Shown here: in pieces, positions 23,406 through 35,748 of the stretch
Position numbering within the stretch: the first letter of the stretch is position 1
How the letters are laid out: the number at the start of each line of letters is the position of its first letter
DNA from: Sisyra terminalis
Taxonomy: Eukaryota > Arthropoda > Insecta > Neuroptera > Sisyridae
Assembly: GCA_958496175.1 (NCBI GenBank)
Contig: OY292276.1
Span: 24,694,001-24,758,000, forward strand
Direction: 5' to 3'
Length of the DNA: 64,000 nt
Program-made: the position numbers and the translations under genes
Notes under the pieces: generated by a model
What the model saw: the letters and a program-made list of their open reading frames with translations, nothing else
What the model was told of the DNA's origin: nothing
Database searches by the model: none

Positions 23406-25620
23406 TGGAAATATTAAAAAAAATATTTAACAATGTTTATATTTTTTGAACTAAGGCTCTACAGGATCGTCTAAATTGACTCCTCAGCATTTTAAATTAT
23501 TTTTTTTTTAGATTTTTAGAAGAACAATAAGCAAGATAATATCATTTTTACAGTAGTATTTTGTTTTGAAATAGTAATGAAGCAGGTCAAAGGCCCAGTA
23601 GGGGAAAACACGTTGTCCATAATAGAAAAAAACGAGGCGTGTACATGCGGATGTTTTTGTACTTTCATAAAACATGTGGTGATGGAATTCAAAAGGATCG
23701 ACATGTACTATACACGAGACTTATCCCCCAGTCACTCATTTTCCTCAAGAAGTTGATTCTACAATAGCTTCTTCCACGACAAAGTGCCTTGTTTTCTCGT
23801 CTATTTTCCAACAAGTACCAAATCTGAAAAAGCCAATATGTGTAGTCTCTCATGTCTTGAATCAAGCTCGTTTTTCGTATATCTCGAGTAAGATGGTAAT
23901 AAATTAAACTTTTCAAGGCGGAAAAAAATTGTGGTTTATTGATGAGTGGGAACGTTTTCAGGCGGCTTGAAAAGCCGAAATTTAATTCAGTGTCCTTCGC
24001 TTATCGGCTGGTGAGATCTTATTTAAATTTTAATTTAACTTATGTAAATATCTAAATAATTTACATGGCGTTTTAAAAGCACGTCTCACATGAGCTTTAT
24101 ATAGAGCTTAATTGGAACGAAAATTTATGTATTTCTATTTTGTATCATAGAGGCGACATGTCCAAGTTTGGTTCATGAAAGAAGTCACATCGCAATCTAA
24201 ATTTGCACAGAAAACGGCCGTTTTAAATTCAGTCATTACTATCACGTTTCGGAAATAATATATTTGGACGCGCACGACAATAAATCAACTTGAATTTTGT
24301 CGCGTCACTCGTCCTACTATCACTATAAGTTAACCCCCCAAAGTATGTAGGTTAGCAAATTTTCAAAACTTTAACGTTCAACTTTGCGATTTAAATTCTT
24401 GAGTGCTGGATTATTTTACAATAAAACGCAAATCTATTTAAGTGATCATTTAATTCAACCATACTATATTCAAATTCAGCTGAATGGAATGAAGAACACA
24501 GAATTAGAAATACTACTTCCGATAACTACTGTACATAAAAATGAAAATTGGTTAAGCTAAAAAAATATTTTAAGTTGAAAAGTAAAATTTCTTACTCAAA
24601 AGTGTTTTTAAACTAAAATTATTTGTGACTCAACACATAGTAGTTACGGAGAAATCCAATATTACTTGATGACCACAATACATATTCAACACACTACTTG
24701 ATGACCACTGAGAATAATTGCTTGGCAATCGAAACACGTATCTGGGCAATGTCACACATAAATTGGTTTGAATTTTTCACGAAGCATAAATAACAGGAGA
24801 ACGAACGAGAAAAGCAATTTATTAGTTCTCCTGTTCTCCACAATTCAGATTTAGAATAATTATTTTTTCGGTCGCTCATTATCGCTAAGAAACCCTTAAA
24901 AAACTTGACCAACTTAAGGTATTGAATTGATATGGGTTGTTCGAGTTTTTGTTGTAAATCAAACTGAAGCTAAACATTCATTACATATTACATTCATTAT
25001 TATTAAATTCTACTTATGTTTATAAAATAGTTTTCTATTGAAACTATTAACCATTTGTGAATTATATGTATGTTTCTGGCGCTTATATTTATACTTGTTT
25101 ACTATTGACACTAGAATCCTCTGTACTATGCCTTCATTTTGTGAACGATTTTGCATAACAGAGTTCGTTCTCCTGTCTTTGTGTGAATTTTTGATCCGAT
25201 TTATGTTTATAGTTTACTTTTGTAAATAATAATGCTTAAATAAGACGATCATATATTTGATATATTGTATAAACAGTAAAATTATTTGTTAATCAATTTA
25301 GAAGTGTTGACTTTAATTGTAATTTGGTTTGACCTGATTGGTCTGAAGCTTGTATAAATTTAATGATTTTAAAATTAAAATTTGGATTTGTGTCATTTAT
25401 ATTATTTCAACATTTTCTGAATCATGTTAAATAGTTTAGTATTTAGAAAATTTATTTTTTTAGAAAAGTATTGACGCATAGGAAACGAAGGGTTGGACGG
25501 CATGAATCATGGATTACAAGACAAGTGGTAAAGGCTATTCGGATTTTTGTATATAACTGAAACTACTAAAATTAAAATTAGATAAATATTTCAACAATGT
25601 ATTCGGTAGAAATTTTAACT
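23406..25620. other. non-coding; one weak exon-like ORF
   Basis: After a possible acceptor (ATTTTTAG|AAG at 23519) a plus-strand frame stays open for about 80 codons, to the TGA near 23755. It contains a hydrophobic stretch and a Cys cluster (ACTCGCFCTF). I recognise no family and no partner exon. The remainder is AT-rich with nothing recognised. A local ~10-bp inverted pair (GGAGAAC/GTTCTCC) lies near 24797-24838. Confidence 0.3.
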
Positions 25621-25745
25621 CAGCCTACGAGTGGTCAAGGTGGCCGTTCCAAAACTGGTAAGTGCTGGATTATTTTTCATGGTAATGTTTCTCGATTTAC
25701 GGTTTCCACCTTAGAGTTACTTAAAATCTTTGCCGATATAAACAT
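25621..25745 (+). repeat. tRNA-derived SINE copy 3 (partial)
   Basis: CGAGTGGTCAAGGTGGCCG head (A box), GTAAGTGCTGGATT body, then CTCGATTTACGG and TTAGAGTTAC. The B box is damaged and the tail is incomplete. Confidence 0.7.
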
Positions 25746-26770
25746 ATCGGACAATTAATAACAACAAAAATTTAACAATTTTAACAACAAATTTAAGAAC
25801 GTTTAACCAATTCCGAAAAAATTATTTAAAAACATCAAGATTAAGGCATTAATTTTTCAAAATCCTTATATATCTCATTAAACTATACCAATTTTTTTCG
25901 AAATACACCATATGGGTTACGAAATGTGGCCAAATCTCACAAAAAATGTATCTTAAGAAATGGCCTAGTTATTTATTCACTTAAGTACTCTAGTAGCTAT
26001 TGCTATAGTATTTTTACTGCTGCGTTTCTTTCAATGAACATTATTATACTTTTTCTGCACCAAATGGGGTCACAAAATCAAAACTGGGTTGGTATTTTCA
26101 AACAAAGTTTCTCAATGAAGTTTATATTAAGACCCTAGAGTCTAAATGAATAAATTATTATTTTAATCAAAAAACTTTTGAAGAAAATATATCCTTTGAC
26201 AAAAGAAAAATCTATAGTAAATTAAATCCAATCATAATTATTGGCAAAAATTAAAACAATACATATTAGTATATTGAAGTGAATCGACGTGACAGGAAGT
26301 CCCCTAATTCGTCTATAGAAAAAATATTCTAGAAAAATTATAAATTAATTGATTCCAAATCATTAGAATGTTGAATGTTCTACAAATGATTATTCTAGAA
26401 AACAGAAAGTGAATTATTTATGATCCTTAAAAATAATCTAAAAAGGTTTGGTTTAAGTATAAAAAGAAGTCTCGATTGACAATCATTGTTGTCAATTATC
26501 ATTGTCTATAGAAATTAAGTTAAAAAGCAACGACTAAGACAATTTTTTGATTTTAAAAAATTAACTAGTTTGATTAATAGTGACTGTTTATCCAGGAATA
26601 TAATCAATTCAAAAGCAATCCGAATTTGATTTGAATTCTAGCGGAAAATAATTATTAGATAGTATTTGTAAGCAATAAAATGCTTAGATCTAAAAAGGTT
26701 TTATTTTTTAAGTGGGGTTCTTCAATTATAAATTGATTTGTCAAGCAATAGAAATTGTTTCTTTTTCAAC
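25746..26770. other. non-coding, nothing recognised
   Basis: AT-rich DNA between two SINE copies in the same orientation. Confidence 0.5.
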
Positions 26771-26940
26771 CCTACTGGAGGCCGAGTAGTCAAAGTGGCC
26801 ACTTCAAAACTGGTAGGTGCTGATTTCGAATCTCGTATTTAGCAAATTTTCAATATTTATCGATTTACGAATTTTTATTATCCCTAGAGTCGCTAAAGAC
26901 ATTGGTAGTTATAAAGCAACGGTAAATAATAAATAAAAGA
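26771..26940 (+). repeat. tRNA-derived SINE copy 4 (best preserved)
   Basis: GGCCGAGTAGTCAAAGTGGC (A box), GCTGATTTCGAATCTCG (B box), ATTTACGAATTTTTAT, CCTAGAGTCGCTAAAGAC, then TATAAAGCAACGGTAAATAA and an A-rich end. This is the most complete copy here and the best query for the family. Confidence 0.8.
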
Positions 26941-28450
26941 TTTTTTTTTGAACTAAAGTAACATTTTTTTATAGAAATATAGAATCTATCTTTTTATTCT
27001 TATGAAACTTGAAATTAAGAAAAACAGTTTGTGACACTTAAAACAAATAGTTTTATTCATTTATTATTTAGTATGAAATATAAAAAGATAAATAATAAAT
27101 TTGATATATATACCAAAACCTTCAAAAGACTTTAAAAAATTTAAAGCTTTTTATTCATAAAAGAATTTCAAACACTCAATGCTCGTAAATTAAGACATTT
27201 ACAGGGAATTCATCACAGCCGGAATTTACGGCGTTTTTGCTTTACGAGTCAGCATTTTTCCCGATTTTATTTGTATATTAAAATAACTCAATATTATGTG
27301 TCATATATATGGGGTGTATTTTTAGTAACGACGGCCAATATCAATAAGTAACACAAGTGGCCTTATTGAGAGATATGTAAAATTATCGACAGACTAAAAG
27401 ACCGCAATAAAATTGCGCTTCCTCCTCGTTTTTTTTTGGCTCAATGACGATTTGAAAAAGCTCACGAGCTTTTTATATTTTTCTACGCGTCTTTGTCGGT
27501 AGCACGCCGCATTCACATCCCATTCAGCCGATTCGACCAATATGCCACAATCGTTGTATATCGTTTGTGTACATATGTGCGTGTCAAACATCAATAGAAT
27601 ATTTGATTTTTACAATATTATGAATCGAACCTTCCCTGATATCTATCATACACAGAAAAACCAATAAAAATGTCACACACATACCTCATATTATGACGAT
27701 TACCATGTAGATAATAATGTTATACTGCCCTAATGTACATCAATACAAACACCGCTCTCTATACATCCACAAATGACATTCGTAATTTTCAAAAGGGAAA
27801 AAAGCAACGACGGTCAACAAAATCTATTTTGCCTCAAAAATACAAACTTTATTGAAAAAAGTACTACCACGTTTTAAATAACAAAATTCAAAGCAGCTTT
27901 ATTATTGATTGCTTAGACCTAATTCGAGAAAGTAATGAAATTAACTCGAAAAAATATTAAAAATTTCTTTAGATTAGATTGCAGCAACTAGATTTAGTTT
28001 GTAGGACTGGTGTTAGTTGAAAAAAAAACGACATGAGATAAGGAAAATAATTTAATAAGACGTTGTTCACGAAAAACTGTTGCGTGTAATATAAAAGCTC
28101 ACATTGTCGCGAATTTAGTGCCTCTTATCAGCCGCTTGATTTACGACCCTGAGCTCTATGAATTAAACGGGCCCTCGAAATTATCTCACACTAATAGTTT
28201 TGGTAATGAGCGATTAAGATGCTCAAAAAGTTATGGTCTTTTATATAAAAAAATTATGAATAGCTTAATCGTCTATAAAAAGGGAAAATTTAAATTTAAT
28301 CTCAACTATTAGAAAGAAAGAGAAAGAGTGAAAATTGAATGGGTTAAGTTAGTACATGTAAAGTACAATCTTATTCCGTTTATAGAACGATCAGAGCAAT
28401 TTTCAATGCCATTAGATTTACATTAAATTTTTCAAGCGTACACTTTAAGC
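26941..28450. other. non-coding, nothing recognised
   Basis: AT-rich. Short ORFs here (for example 28118-28312 and the minus-strand 27394-27594) show no family resemblance. Confidence 0.5.
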
Positions 28451-29486
28451 CAGTAGTGGTTAAGCCGTGGCTCGTGGGCCATATTAGACCCGCCTTGACC
28501 ATTTTTCCGGCGCCCGAGATATATATTATTTTTACAACATAATGACCAAAGTAGTGAAAACCTTAGTATTTATTTACAATGGAAAAATTATTTATCCATA
28601 TGAAAAGAGAAGCGAGGAACACTTTGAAATAGCTGGAATATCGAAAGATAAAAAGCTTTGGTTTACCTTTCCCGAGGAACACTAATATTTAAAACAGCAT
28701 AAAAAACCCCACCATAAAAAGTGCTTTAGCTGCTATAAAAACAATTAACGGTTTCCCAAAAATAAGGATCAAGATGGATGAAGAGTTAAAAAAGGAATAT
28801 TTTGACGAAGATGATAATGTGAGTTATAAAAATTCTCTACTTCAAGAGTCTGAGGTTAATGATTTCGATAATTTCAACAACAAATCACAAGAAGAAAATA
28901 TAAGAGCTATCAAAAATACTTTGGGGAAGTACCTAGATTCTAGATTAGTTAGTTTTTAAAAAAGTATCTGAAGTAACTTTCGGTATCTAGTTACTCTTAA
29001 AAAAGGAACTTATTTAATTATTTTAAGTTATTTAGTAAGATGAAAATATACTTTAAAAATATACTTTTTAGTTACTTTGTATATTATATATGTACTAAGA
29101 TTCATAACGTATTAAGTATTGTTATTTGGTAATCAAATAATGTTTATCTTTTTTTTACTTTTTTAGGAAAAAAGAAATTATGTATGTTTAATCCTGTAAA
29201 CACAACACACTGTAAAAACGATAGAAGATTGTAAAAGAGACATAAATTGAAACTTATAGAATAAAACAAAATAAAAATCTGTACTTAATCTTTCAGTATT
29301 TTTATATCTAAGTTGCTTTTCGGAATTTAAGTACTTCTTAAGTTATAAGATACAAATGCTTGTAAAAGTATCAAAGATACTAGTTTCTTTTTGCCAAAAA
29401 ATAAAGGAACTTAAGTGTCTATATCTTAGATACTTTAAGAAACTTAGTTACTTAAAACTAACCAAGATACTTTTTCCTGACAACTA
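28451..29486 (+). mobile_element. hAT-like element, decayed, with a short coding remnant
   Basis: The left end, CAGTAGTGGTTAAGCCGTGG then CTCGTGGGCC, is hAT-style. The following stretch (28540-28570, ATGACCAAAGTAGTGAAAACC) recurs inverted in the MITE at 62581. The right end (CTTTTTCCTGACAACT, near 29470-29486) recurs inverted at 52666. Inside, 28720-28959 stays open for about 80 codons (SALAAIKTINGFPKIRIK, then the acidic MDEELKKEYFDEDDN and IRAIKNTLGKYLDSRLVSF), possibly a transposase scrap. The 3' half is rich in AGTAACTT and AGATACTT words. No clean target duplication was found, so the boundaries are approximate. Confidence 0.5.
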
Positions 29487-30239
29487 TTAGAAATCAAAAG
29501 TTGAAAATTAAGTGGAAGTTTTATTTTGTTATTTTTATTTTATTAGCAATGAAAAATCATATATTTTGCATGACATGAGGGTGGAATCTATCATGTTATC
29601 CTCAAAGAGTCTTCAAGATAAACAATACTGAAAATGTACGAAATGCTTTTAAAGCCACAGGCGTCTATTATGCTTGGCAAATCGCTGGTATAGATTGTCT
29701 ATAGTTGATTCCCAAGTTAAATACTTTAACAGTATATTTCTAATAGGAGGATGTTGCGCATTTAATAACTAATACCAGTGGCGTGGCCAGATTAAAAAAA
29801 ACACTCAAAGCACAATGATTTCCTCTTCAAAAAATGACTTGTCCTGCGAATATTTTGACTAACTTCGTAAATTTTATTGAAATTATTTGTAATAACAATG
29901 AAATTGCAGTGTCTATCTACTTTGCGTATCTAATTAAATGCATTCTCTGGTTAGTTAAATATCAGTAATGTAGGTTCTGATACTAAAATTCAAAGTAATG
30001 GCAAGCTTTTTATTCCACGTTGAATACTATTGAAAAGGGGATAAATTGGAAAAGTTTTAATTAAAAAATTCGAAAGTCATAACAATGTTTTGTTTTTATT
30101 GCAATGTGAAGTTAACCAATTTTAGTTTTTCTAAAACTAGAAGGAAAAACAAATAGAAGCTCTTATCTAGAGGGTAACTTATCAGTTATTTCGGTTGTAG
30201 TTTAACTATAAATACCGAAAATTATATATTTTGAAATGA
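29487..30239. other. non-coding; one TIR-like word
   Basis: AT-rich. CAGTGGCGTGGCCAG near 29776 resembles the outer end of a hAT-type inverted repeat, but no partner end was found. Confidence 0.35.
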
Positions 30240-30720
30240 AAATTTAAATTAGATGTTGCCATGACAAATTTCTTTCTTTTTTAAATGTTAAAATTTGGTT
30301 GCTGACATGGATTTGATACAACTTCTTCCCTTAACATCTGATTGTTTAAAATTTTTGTCATTCTTGGTTAGTACGAGGTGGAGAACGCAAAATTATCGAG
30401 TACGAATTTAAATAAACTCATTTGGTTTTTAAGTACATTTAATGCACTGAATAAATGTTAAAAATGTGTTTGGTGACAACTTTGCGTTACTATTTTGTTG
30501 AACTCGAAGAATTTACAATACTGAATTTATATTCTTTTGAGTATTTATTGAATCATAACTATATACCATGTTGAGAATAATCAATTTTATTTTAATCCTT
30601 ATTGGTTATAAGTCCTTCTAATCATGAAATAACTTATAAGCTTATAAATGGTAATTAAATGTTTATACTTTAAAAAAAAACGCTATTATTTTCCGATCTT
30701 CCTCTTCCTAATATTTTATT
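30240..30720 (+). repeat. interspersed repeat, copy 2 of the 16.9 kb central segment
   Basis: Shares AAAATTTGGTTGCTGACATG with the unit near 16530, then AAAATTATCGAGTACGAATTTA, AAACTCATTTGGTTTTTAAG, TTTGCGTTACTATTTTGTTG and GAATTTATATTCTTTTGAG with about 17160-17310. A third copy lies at 52810-53290. All three are in the same orientation. Confidence 0.7.
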
Positions 30721-32879
30721 TCTTGTACGTTGCATTTAGGCAGATCATAGATTATATTCTGTAAATCATTTGCTAATAATTGCTTGTTATTTCAGACTGC
30801 AATCTACATAAGTCAATTGACTTTTTAATCTCATGCTGAATAAATGGGCCGATTGGATTAAGTATACATCAAATTTTTTTATACTTGACAATGATATTAT
30901 AAAACAGTCATAAGAAGATATTAATTAAGATAAAGCTTTTTAATTTAAAAGTCATTTCCTATATAGACTTTTTCTGGTTTGAGCTAATTTAAATTGTTTT
31001 CGACGCACTCAGTGATAAATTGATTGGGAAACAAGCCGAATAGATTTCGAAGAGGCAATTTTCCGTTAATTTACAAGTGTTGAGTGTGTAATAAGATTGG
31101 AAATATATGAGCCATTTGGCGAAAATTGGCCAAATGAGTCGACCAAAATTTGAGTACGAGATTCAAACGCATGTATAGGAAGCGGCAGTATCATGTCGTT
31201 CGTTTGTATGATAGATATATGAGAGAATATGAGCTACATGAACGAATAACGAATATTCACAAACAGCATAATATGCTCTATACATTGTAATTAAAGTGTA
31301 TGCGCTCTAATAATTCTCATGAAATTTCAAACCAGATGTTTAAAGCACACAACGAGTCGACTCGACTCGGTATATGGCAAAATGAGCAAAAACTTACACA
31401 GAATATTATGTAATTGTCTTTGAAAATAACGCTGTTATAACTACAACCGGATAAATATTAAGTGTGCCAAGTCTATGGCTCGACGAGGAGAATATAAATT
31501 TTAAATCTTCCGTACGAGGAACAATAAAGCACATACGCGGATCCGAGTAAATACAACGCAAATGGAAACGTTAAATACGACATAATTTGATTAATGCACA
31601 CTTTTATGATCTAACAAGAGCAATTTCTACCCAAAAAGAAATAACCATATAGAAAACTTCACTATAGAAACTTCCCTCATCGTAACAACTCAACGAAGAA
31701 TTGCATTTCCATTTACGAGAAAATGAGGGAGAAAGCTTACAATTATCTTGAAATTCAATGAGAAAGTTTATAACATGAACAAATACAAAAAAATCTAAAA
31801 AAATTTATACTTAACTATATTTTCATAAAAATTTTCACGTGTTGAAAGAAGAAAAGAGCGAAAAAATTTTGGAATATTTATGGTTCGCGTAACGAACAAT
31901 TCATTTTGTGAGTCAACGAAAATTGTATAAAAAGGAGCAATTTATTTAATAAATTTCCAGGTCCATCTTATTATATATTTATGCCAATATTTCCAATTGT
32001 TACGACAACCTCTTTTCATTGCACACAGATATAAAATCTTAATAAAAATAAATTGCACTTGGGAGTAGAAATTTATGGCATCATCGCAAATTTGCGATAA
32101 ATTCGCCAGCGTACAACGGAACCCTTCGTTGTTGTCGCTGCTGCCACAAAACAGAGAATCGTTCTGTCGTAAACGAGACAAATTTTCATCATCAAAACGA
32201 ACGCTGAAAACACAATGGAAAGTAAATGGTTCTAGTGGTATGGCTGCGACCGCAGTTTCAAATTCTTGATATTTGAAATTATGAGAACAATGTACGACGA
32301 TATTATACACAATCTAAGTGAATTGGCTTAGGGCAATAACAGCCGCGAAGCGACGACAACGGCAGTCGTCTCTCCTCTGCCATGCTTCCATTTAATAGAA
32401 TATTATTAATAATTTAATTTTTAAGTTTAACGAGTTTGAACGATGTGAGATAATTGTGTACTTTATCCGCCAAGATCGCAGTAAGTTCAGCCGGCTTTCT
32501 TTTTCACTTACAATCGCTGAAGATGCTACGCAACCGACAGGGGGTTTAATACCAGGCATTTTTCAAGCTTCTGCTTGAAGAATTCTTGATCAAATAAAAC
32601 TTAAACCCAACTTAACTTTAAATATAAGTAAACTTCACCTTTTGGTCATTCAAGGTTTAAGAAAATTGCTTTAACCCACCCGTACCTATGGGTAAGTATT
32701 AATTAGTACATACAACCTTAAATAACATTGGTCTGCAAAAAATAAATATTTCCTCCTTTTTGTTTTCGTGCATTATTTCATCATATTTAGTGTTCTAAAT
32801 ACGAAATTTAATATAAAAATAAGTACAGCACATAAATTTTCAATATAATGCCCATCTCTACTAGAATTTTTATCCGATA
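30721..32879. other. non-coding; GC/CpG-richer patch at 32050-32560
   Basis: The patch has overlapping short ORFs on both strands (32075-32269 plus; 31942-32310 minus) and a minus-strand ATG in good context (AAGCATGGCAGAGGAGAGAC, near 32380) that opens only about 26 codons. It could be a promoter or first exon of an unseen gene. No splice-compatible partner was found. Elsewhere nothing is recognised. Confidence 0.25.
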
Positions 32880-33440
32880 TCGTTGAAGTGTTATAAGGAC
32901 CTTATCGGGTAAAAATAAGTATAAACACTTTAAGGAAATCTTGATCGGGTCCACATAAGGATCGTATTGGAATGACCTTATTCAAAGGTTTTCCTAATCG
33001 TATCCATGTCAGGACCTTGTCAAGATTGCCACACTGAGAAAATAATATTTTGATCAGGTTATCTTGACAAGTTCCACACTAGGATTTAAGGAGGACTTTA
33101 TTGAAAATTAAGTTATTTAAGTAAGGAAACTCTTAGGTTTGCCTTACTGGAACAAAAATTATTTTTCATCAGGTTATCGATACAATTTCCACAGTAGGAT
33201 CGCATCGGGATGATCATGTTAAAAAAAGTCGGATTATTATTGGGTTTTTTTGATAATATGCTCAGGTTTGTATAACGTTTGGGAAATACTCAGGTTTTCC
33301 TTACTGGAAAAACAATTATTTGTCATAGGGTTCTGCGAATGAGTGCCATAGTAGGATGACATCGGGATAACCTTATTTAAAAGAAATTAATTTTTCATTG
33401 GCTTTTCCTGATCGTACCACGTAACGAACTTCTCAGGATA
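32880..33440 (+). repeat. degenerate tandem repeat, about four copies
   Basis: Related units near 32930-33010, 33040-33120, 33140-33226 and 33297-33385 share CCTTACTGGAA-AA-AATTAT, TTGATCAGGTTATC, CCACAGTAGGATCGCATCGG and GATGACCTTATT. Period varies from about 100 to 160 bp. The array ends about 70 bp before the hAT-type element. Confidence 0.7.
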
Positions 33441-34193
33441 TATTTAATAAAAAAACGATATCTCTATAGAAACAACAATTTCAAAAAAGATAATTAATAC
33501 TATGGTCTAAGTCAGGGTGTCTGCACTTCATAGGAAATTGTGGCGTAAACAGCAGGGCCAAAAAGCGACATAACGCTATATAATTTTTTATTCAAAGAGA
33601 GAGACACATGATTTCAGACAGGAAATTTGTATTCCCCTGTATTTAGTTGGTCACTTGTCTGTTATAAAATATATGTTTCGTATTTTACTTCATAGTTATT
33701 GTAGTCTACAATCATTTTATGAATACTGCAATACCTCTAGTGATCAAAAATATAACTATTTTTAGCAATTATTTGACTAATAATGAAATTTCAAATATGA
33801 ATTGTCTTTGCTTTTTAAAATCTTAGTGACGACAAACATTTAATGACATTAAACACTGAAGTACAGTAACTAAATTAAGTCATTAAATTAAATATAACGA
33901 ATTTTAATGTACATTTACATGTACGGTGACACTTATTATCCAGGTATAGTAAAATTCTTATACTTGGTTTTCTTTTTCATACATTTTTATTTTTATTATT
34001 AGTTTTTGGTTAACGATTTAATTATGTGAAGAAAATGTAGTGTTGGGTTTTGGTATGCAAAAAACACCGTTCGCTATCAGAAGATTTGAGGAATAATTTT
34101 TACTGGCGACAACAGTGAATTGGAGCAATTTAAAATTCCAATAATTACCATATTTTGAAAATTTACATCAACAATTTTTTGGCATTATATGCA

Positions 34194-35748
34194 ATGGAAA
34201 AATATTTGCTTCTAATGATTTTTCTGGTAAGTCAGAATTAATATTCAATTTAATTCAAACTTCTTCGTAATGTTTAATAAAACAAAACGTCTGTTAAGTT
34301 TTTATTCCTTTTATCGCTATTAAGAATTGTAAAGCCATTTTTTTCTCCTTCACATCATTGAAACAATTTTATTTTATTTTATATAGGTTTGCGCTCAAAG
34401 AAAAGAAAAATTGGGAAACCAATATTTTGTAATAGTTAAGTTTTGCAGTTGCTTAAAATTAATTGCAATTATGTGTTGAATCGAGTCCCAATCTAAATTA
34501 ACTTAATCTTTTAAATTTAAAATTGGCTTAAAATTTCTTTATTACTATTTTTAGGTTCATATAGGTAACTATAGTAATTACAAATAAATATATTTATTCA
34601 AAAAAAAACTGGGTGGCCATGAATTCTGGCCCTAACTGCCTGTAATGTAATTTGTATATGGTCCTTATAATAATAATTTAAGTTATTTTTTGGGCCCAAA
34701 GTACGTTAGGCTCTAGGTACCAAAGGGGCAAGCGACCAAAGCGTTATATAATATTACACGGAGCAAAAGGACTGTGCAAAAGAAAGTTAAAAAAATTTTT
34801 TTTTATATGAAAAAACGTGCAATATAAAGTTTGTATTAACGAGCAATTGGGCCAGAATTCATGGCCATCCATACTTTTTTTTGAATAAATATTTACTAAT
34901 TTTATAAATTTCATATGGGTAACTATGGCAATTACATATATTTATTCAAAAAAAGTATGGGTGGCCATGAATTCTGGCCCAATTGCTCGTTAATACAAAC
35001 TTTATATTGCACGTTTTTTCATATAAGAAAAAAAAATTTTAACTTTCTTTTGCACAGTCCTTTTGCTCCGTGTAATATTATATAACGCTTTGGTCGCTTG
35101 CCCCTTTGGTACCTAGAGCCTAACGTACTTTGGGCCCAAAAAATAACTTAAATTATTATTATAAGGACCATATACAAATTACATTACAGGCAGTTAGGGC
35201 CAGAACTCATGGCCAACCATTTTTTTTTTTTTGAATATTTTGAAAAAATATATCCATTCGTAATTACCTAATTACCCAAATGAATTTTGAAATAATATAC
35301 GCAAATTTTATATTTAAAAGCCATATATTGTATACAATTAATTTAGATTAGTACTCTGTTTAATATGTAAAACTAATAATATGAATGCAACAATTAAACT
35401 TCATTGTATCAAACATAATTATTCAAAAGAAAAAATTGTTTAAATTTGTCTATTCATAATGAAAAAAATATAATGTGATAGAATAAAACTTTACTAATAT
35501 GAAGTAGAAATAGTTTTTCAATATTCAAAATATTGTTTTTTAGAATACGAACAATTATTATATCAATGAACATATTACAATCTTAATAACTTTAAATTGA
35601 ACTTTTAGATCTTAACTCCACTGCCATTGAATTATCTCAACCAGAAAATTACGAAGACGTCGAAGAATCATATCCTCAAGATGTACTAATAACAGAAAGA
35701 CAGTCTCAATCAGCACCGGATAAGAGTAATGGGGAACAAAATAAATGA
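34194..35748 (+). CDS. predicted small spliced gene for a secreted ~76-residue peptide, inside the hAT-type element
   Basis: Proposed exons are 34194-34226, 34387-34434, an optional 10-nt microexon at 34555-34564, and 35609-35748 (stop TGA). Exon 1 encodes MEKYLLLMIFL with donor CTG|GTAAGT. Exon 2, after TTTATATAG, adds VCAQRKEKLGNQYFVI, so exons 1-2 give a signal peptide likely cut after VCA. The last exon, after ACTTTTAG, encodes an acidic tail (DLNSTAIELSQPENYEDVEE, then SYPQDVLITERQ and SQSAPDKSNGEQNK). Exon 2 ends phase 0 and the last exon begins phase 1; the microexon GTTCATATAG (flanked by TTTTTAG and GTAACT) repairs the phase exactly. A poly-A signal is near 36275. I recognise no family. 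Exons 1, 2 and last look real; the microexon and the exon 2 donor (GTTAAG) are less certain. Confidence 0.45.
34600..34882 (+). mobile_element. MITE copy A with TIRs (Tc1/mariner-like or unclassified)
   Basis: Ends are inverted repeats of GTGGCCATGAATTCTGGCCC (with poly-A/poly-T edges); the interior contains GGGCCCAAAGTACGTTAGGC and ACCAAAGGGGCAAGCGACC. No ORF. It sits in the interior of the hAT-type element, in an intron of its predicted gene. Confidence 0.85.
34948..35232 (-). mobile_element. MITE copy B, inverted relative to copy A, near identical
   Basis: Reverse complement matches copy A along its full length with only a handful of differences (for example GAATTC to GAGTTC and poly-T length). 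The spacer (34883-34947) and left flank carry similar host sequence (GGTAACTATAGTAATTACA and GGGTAACTATGGCAATTACA), so some flanking DNA was duplicated along with the element. Confidence 0.88.

Noticed and set aside
31942..32310. 122-codon minus-strand ORF overlapping a 64-codon plus-strand ORF
   Set aside because: Both-strand openness reflects local GC content; no domain or splice structure could be matched to the Ig gene.
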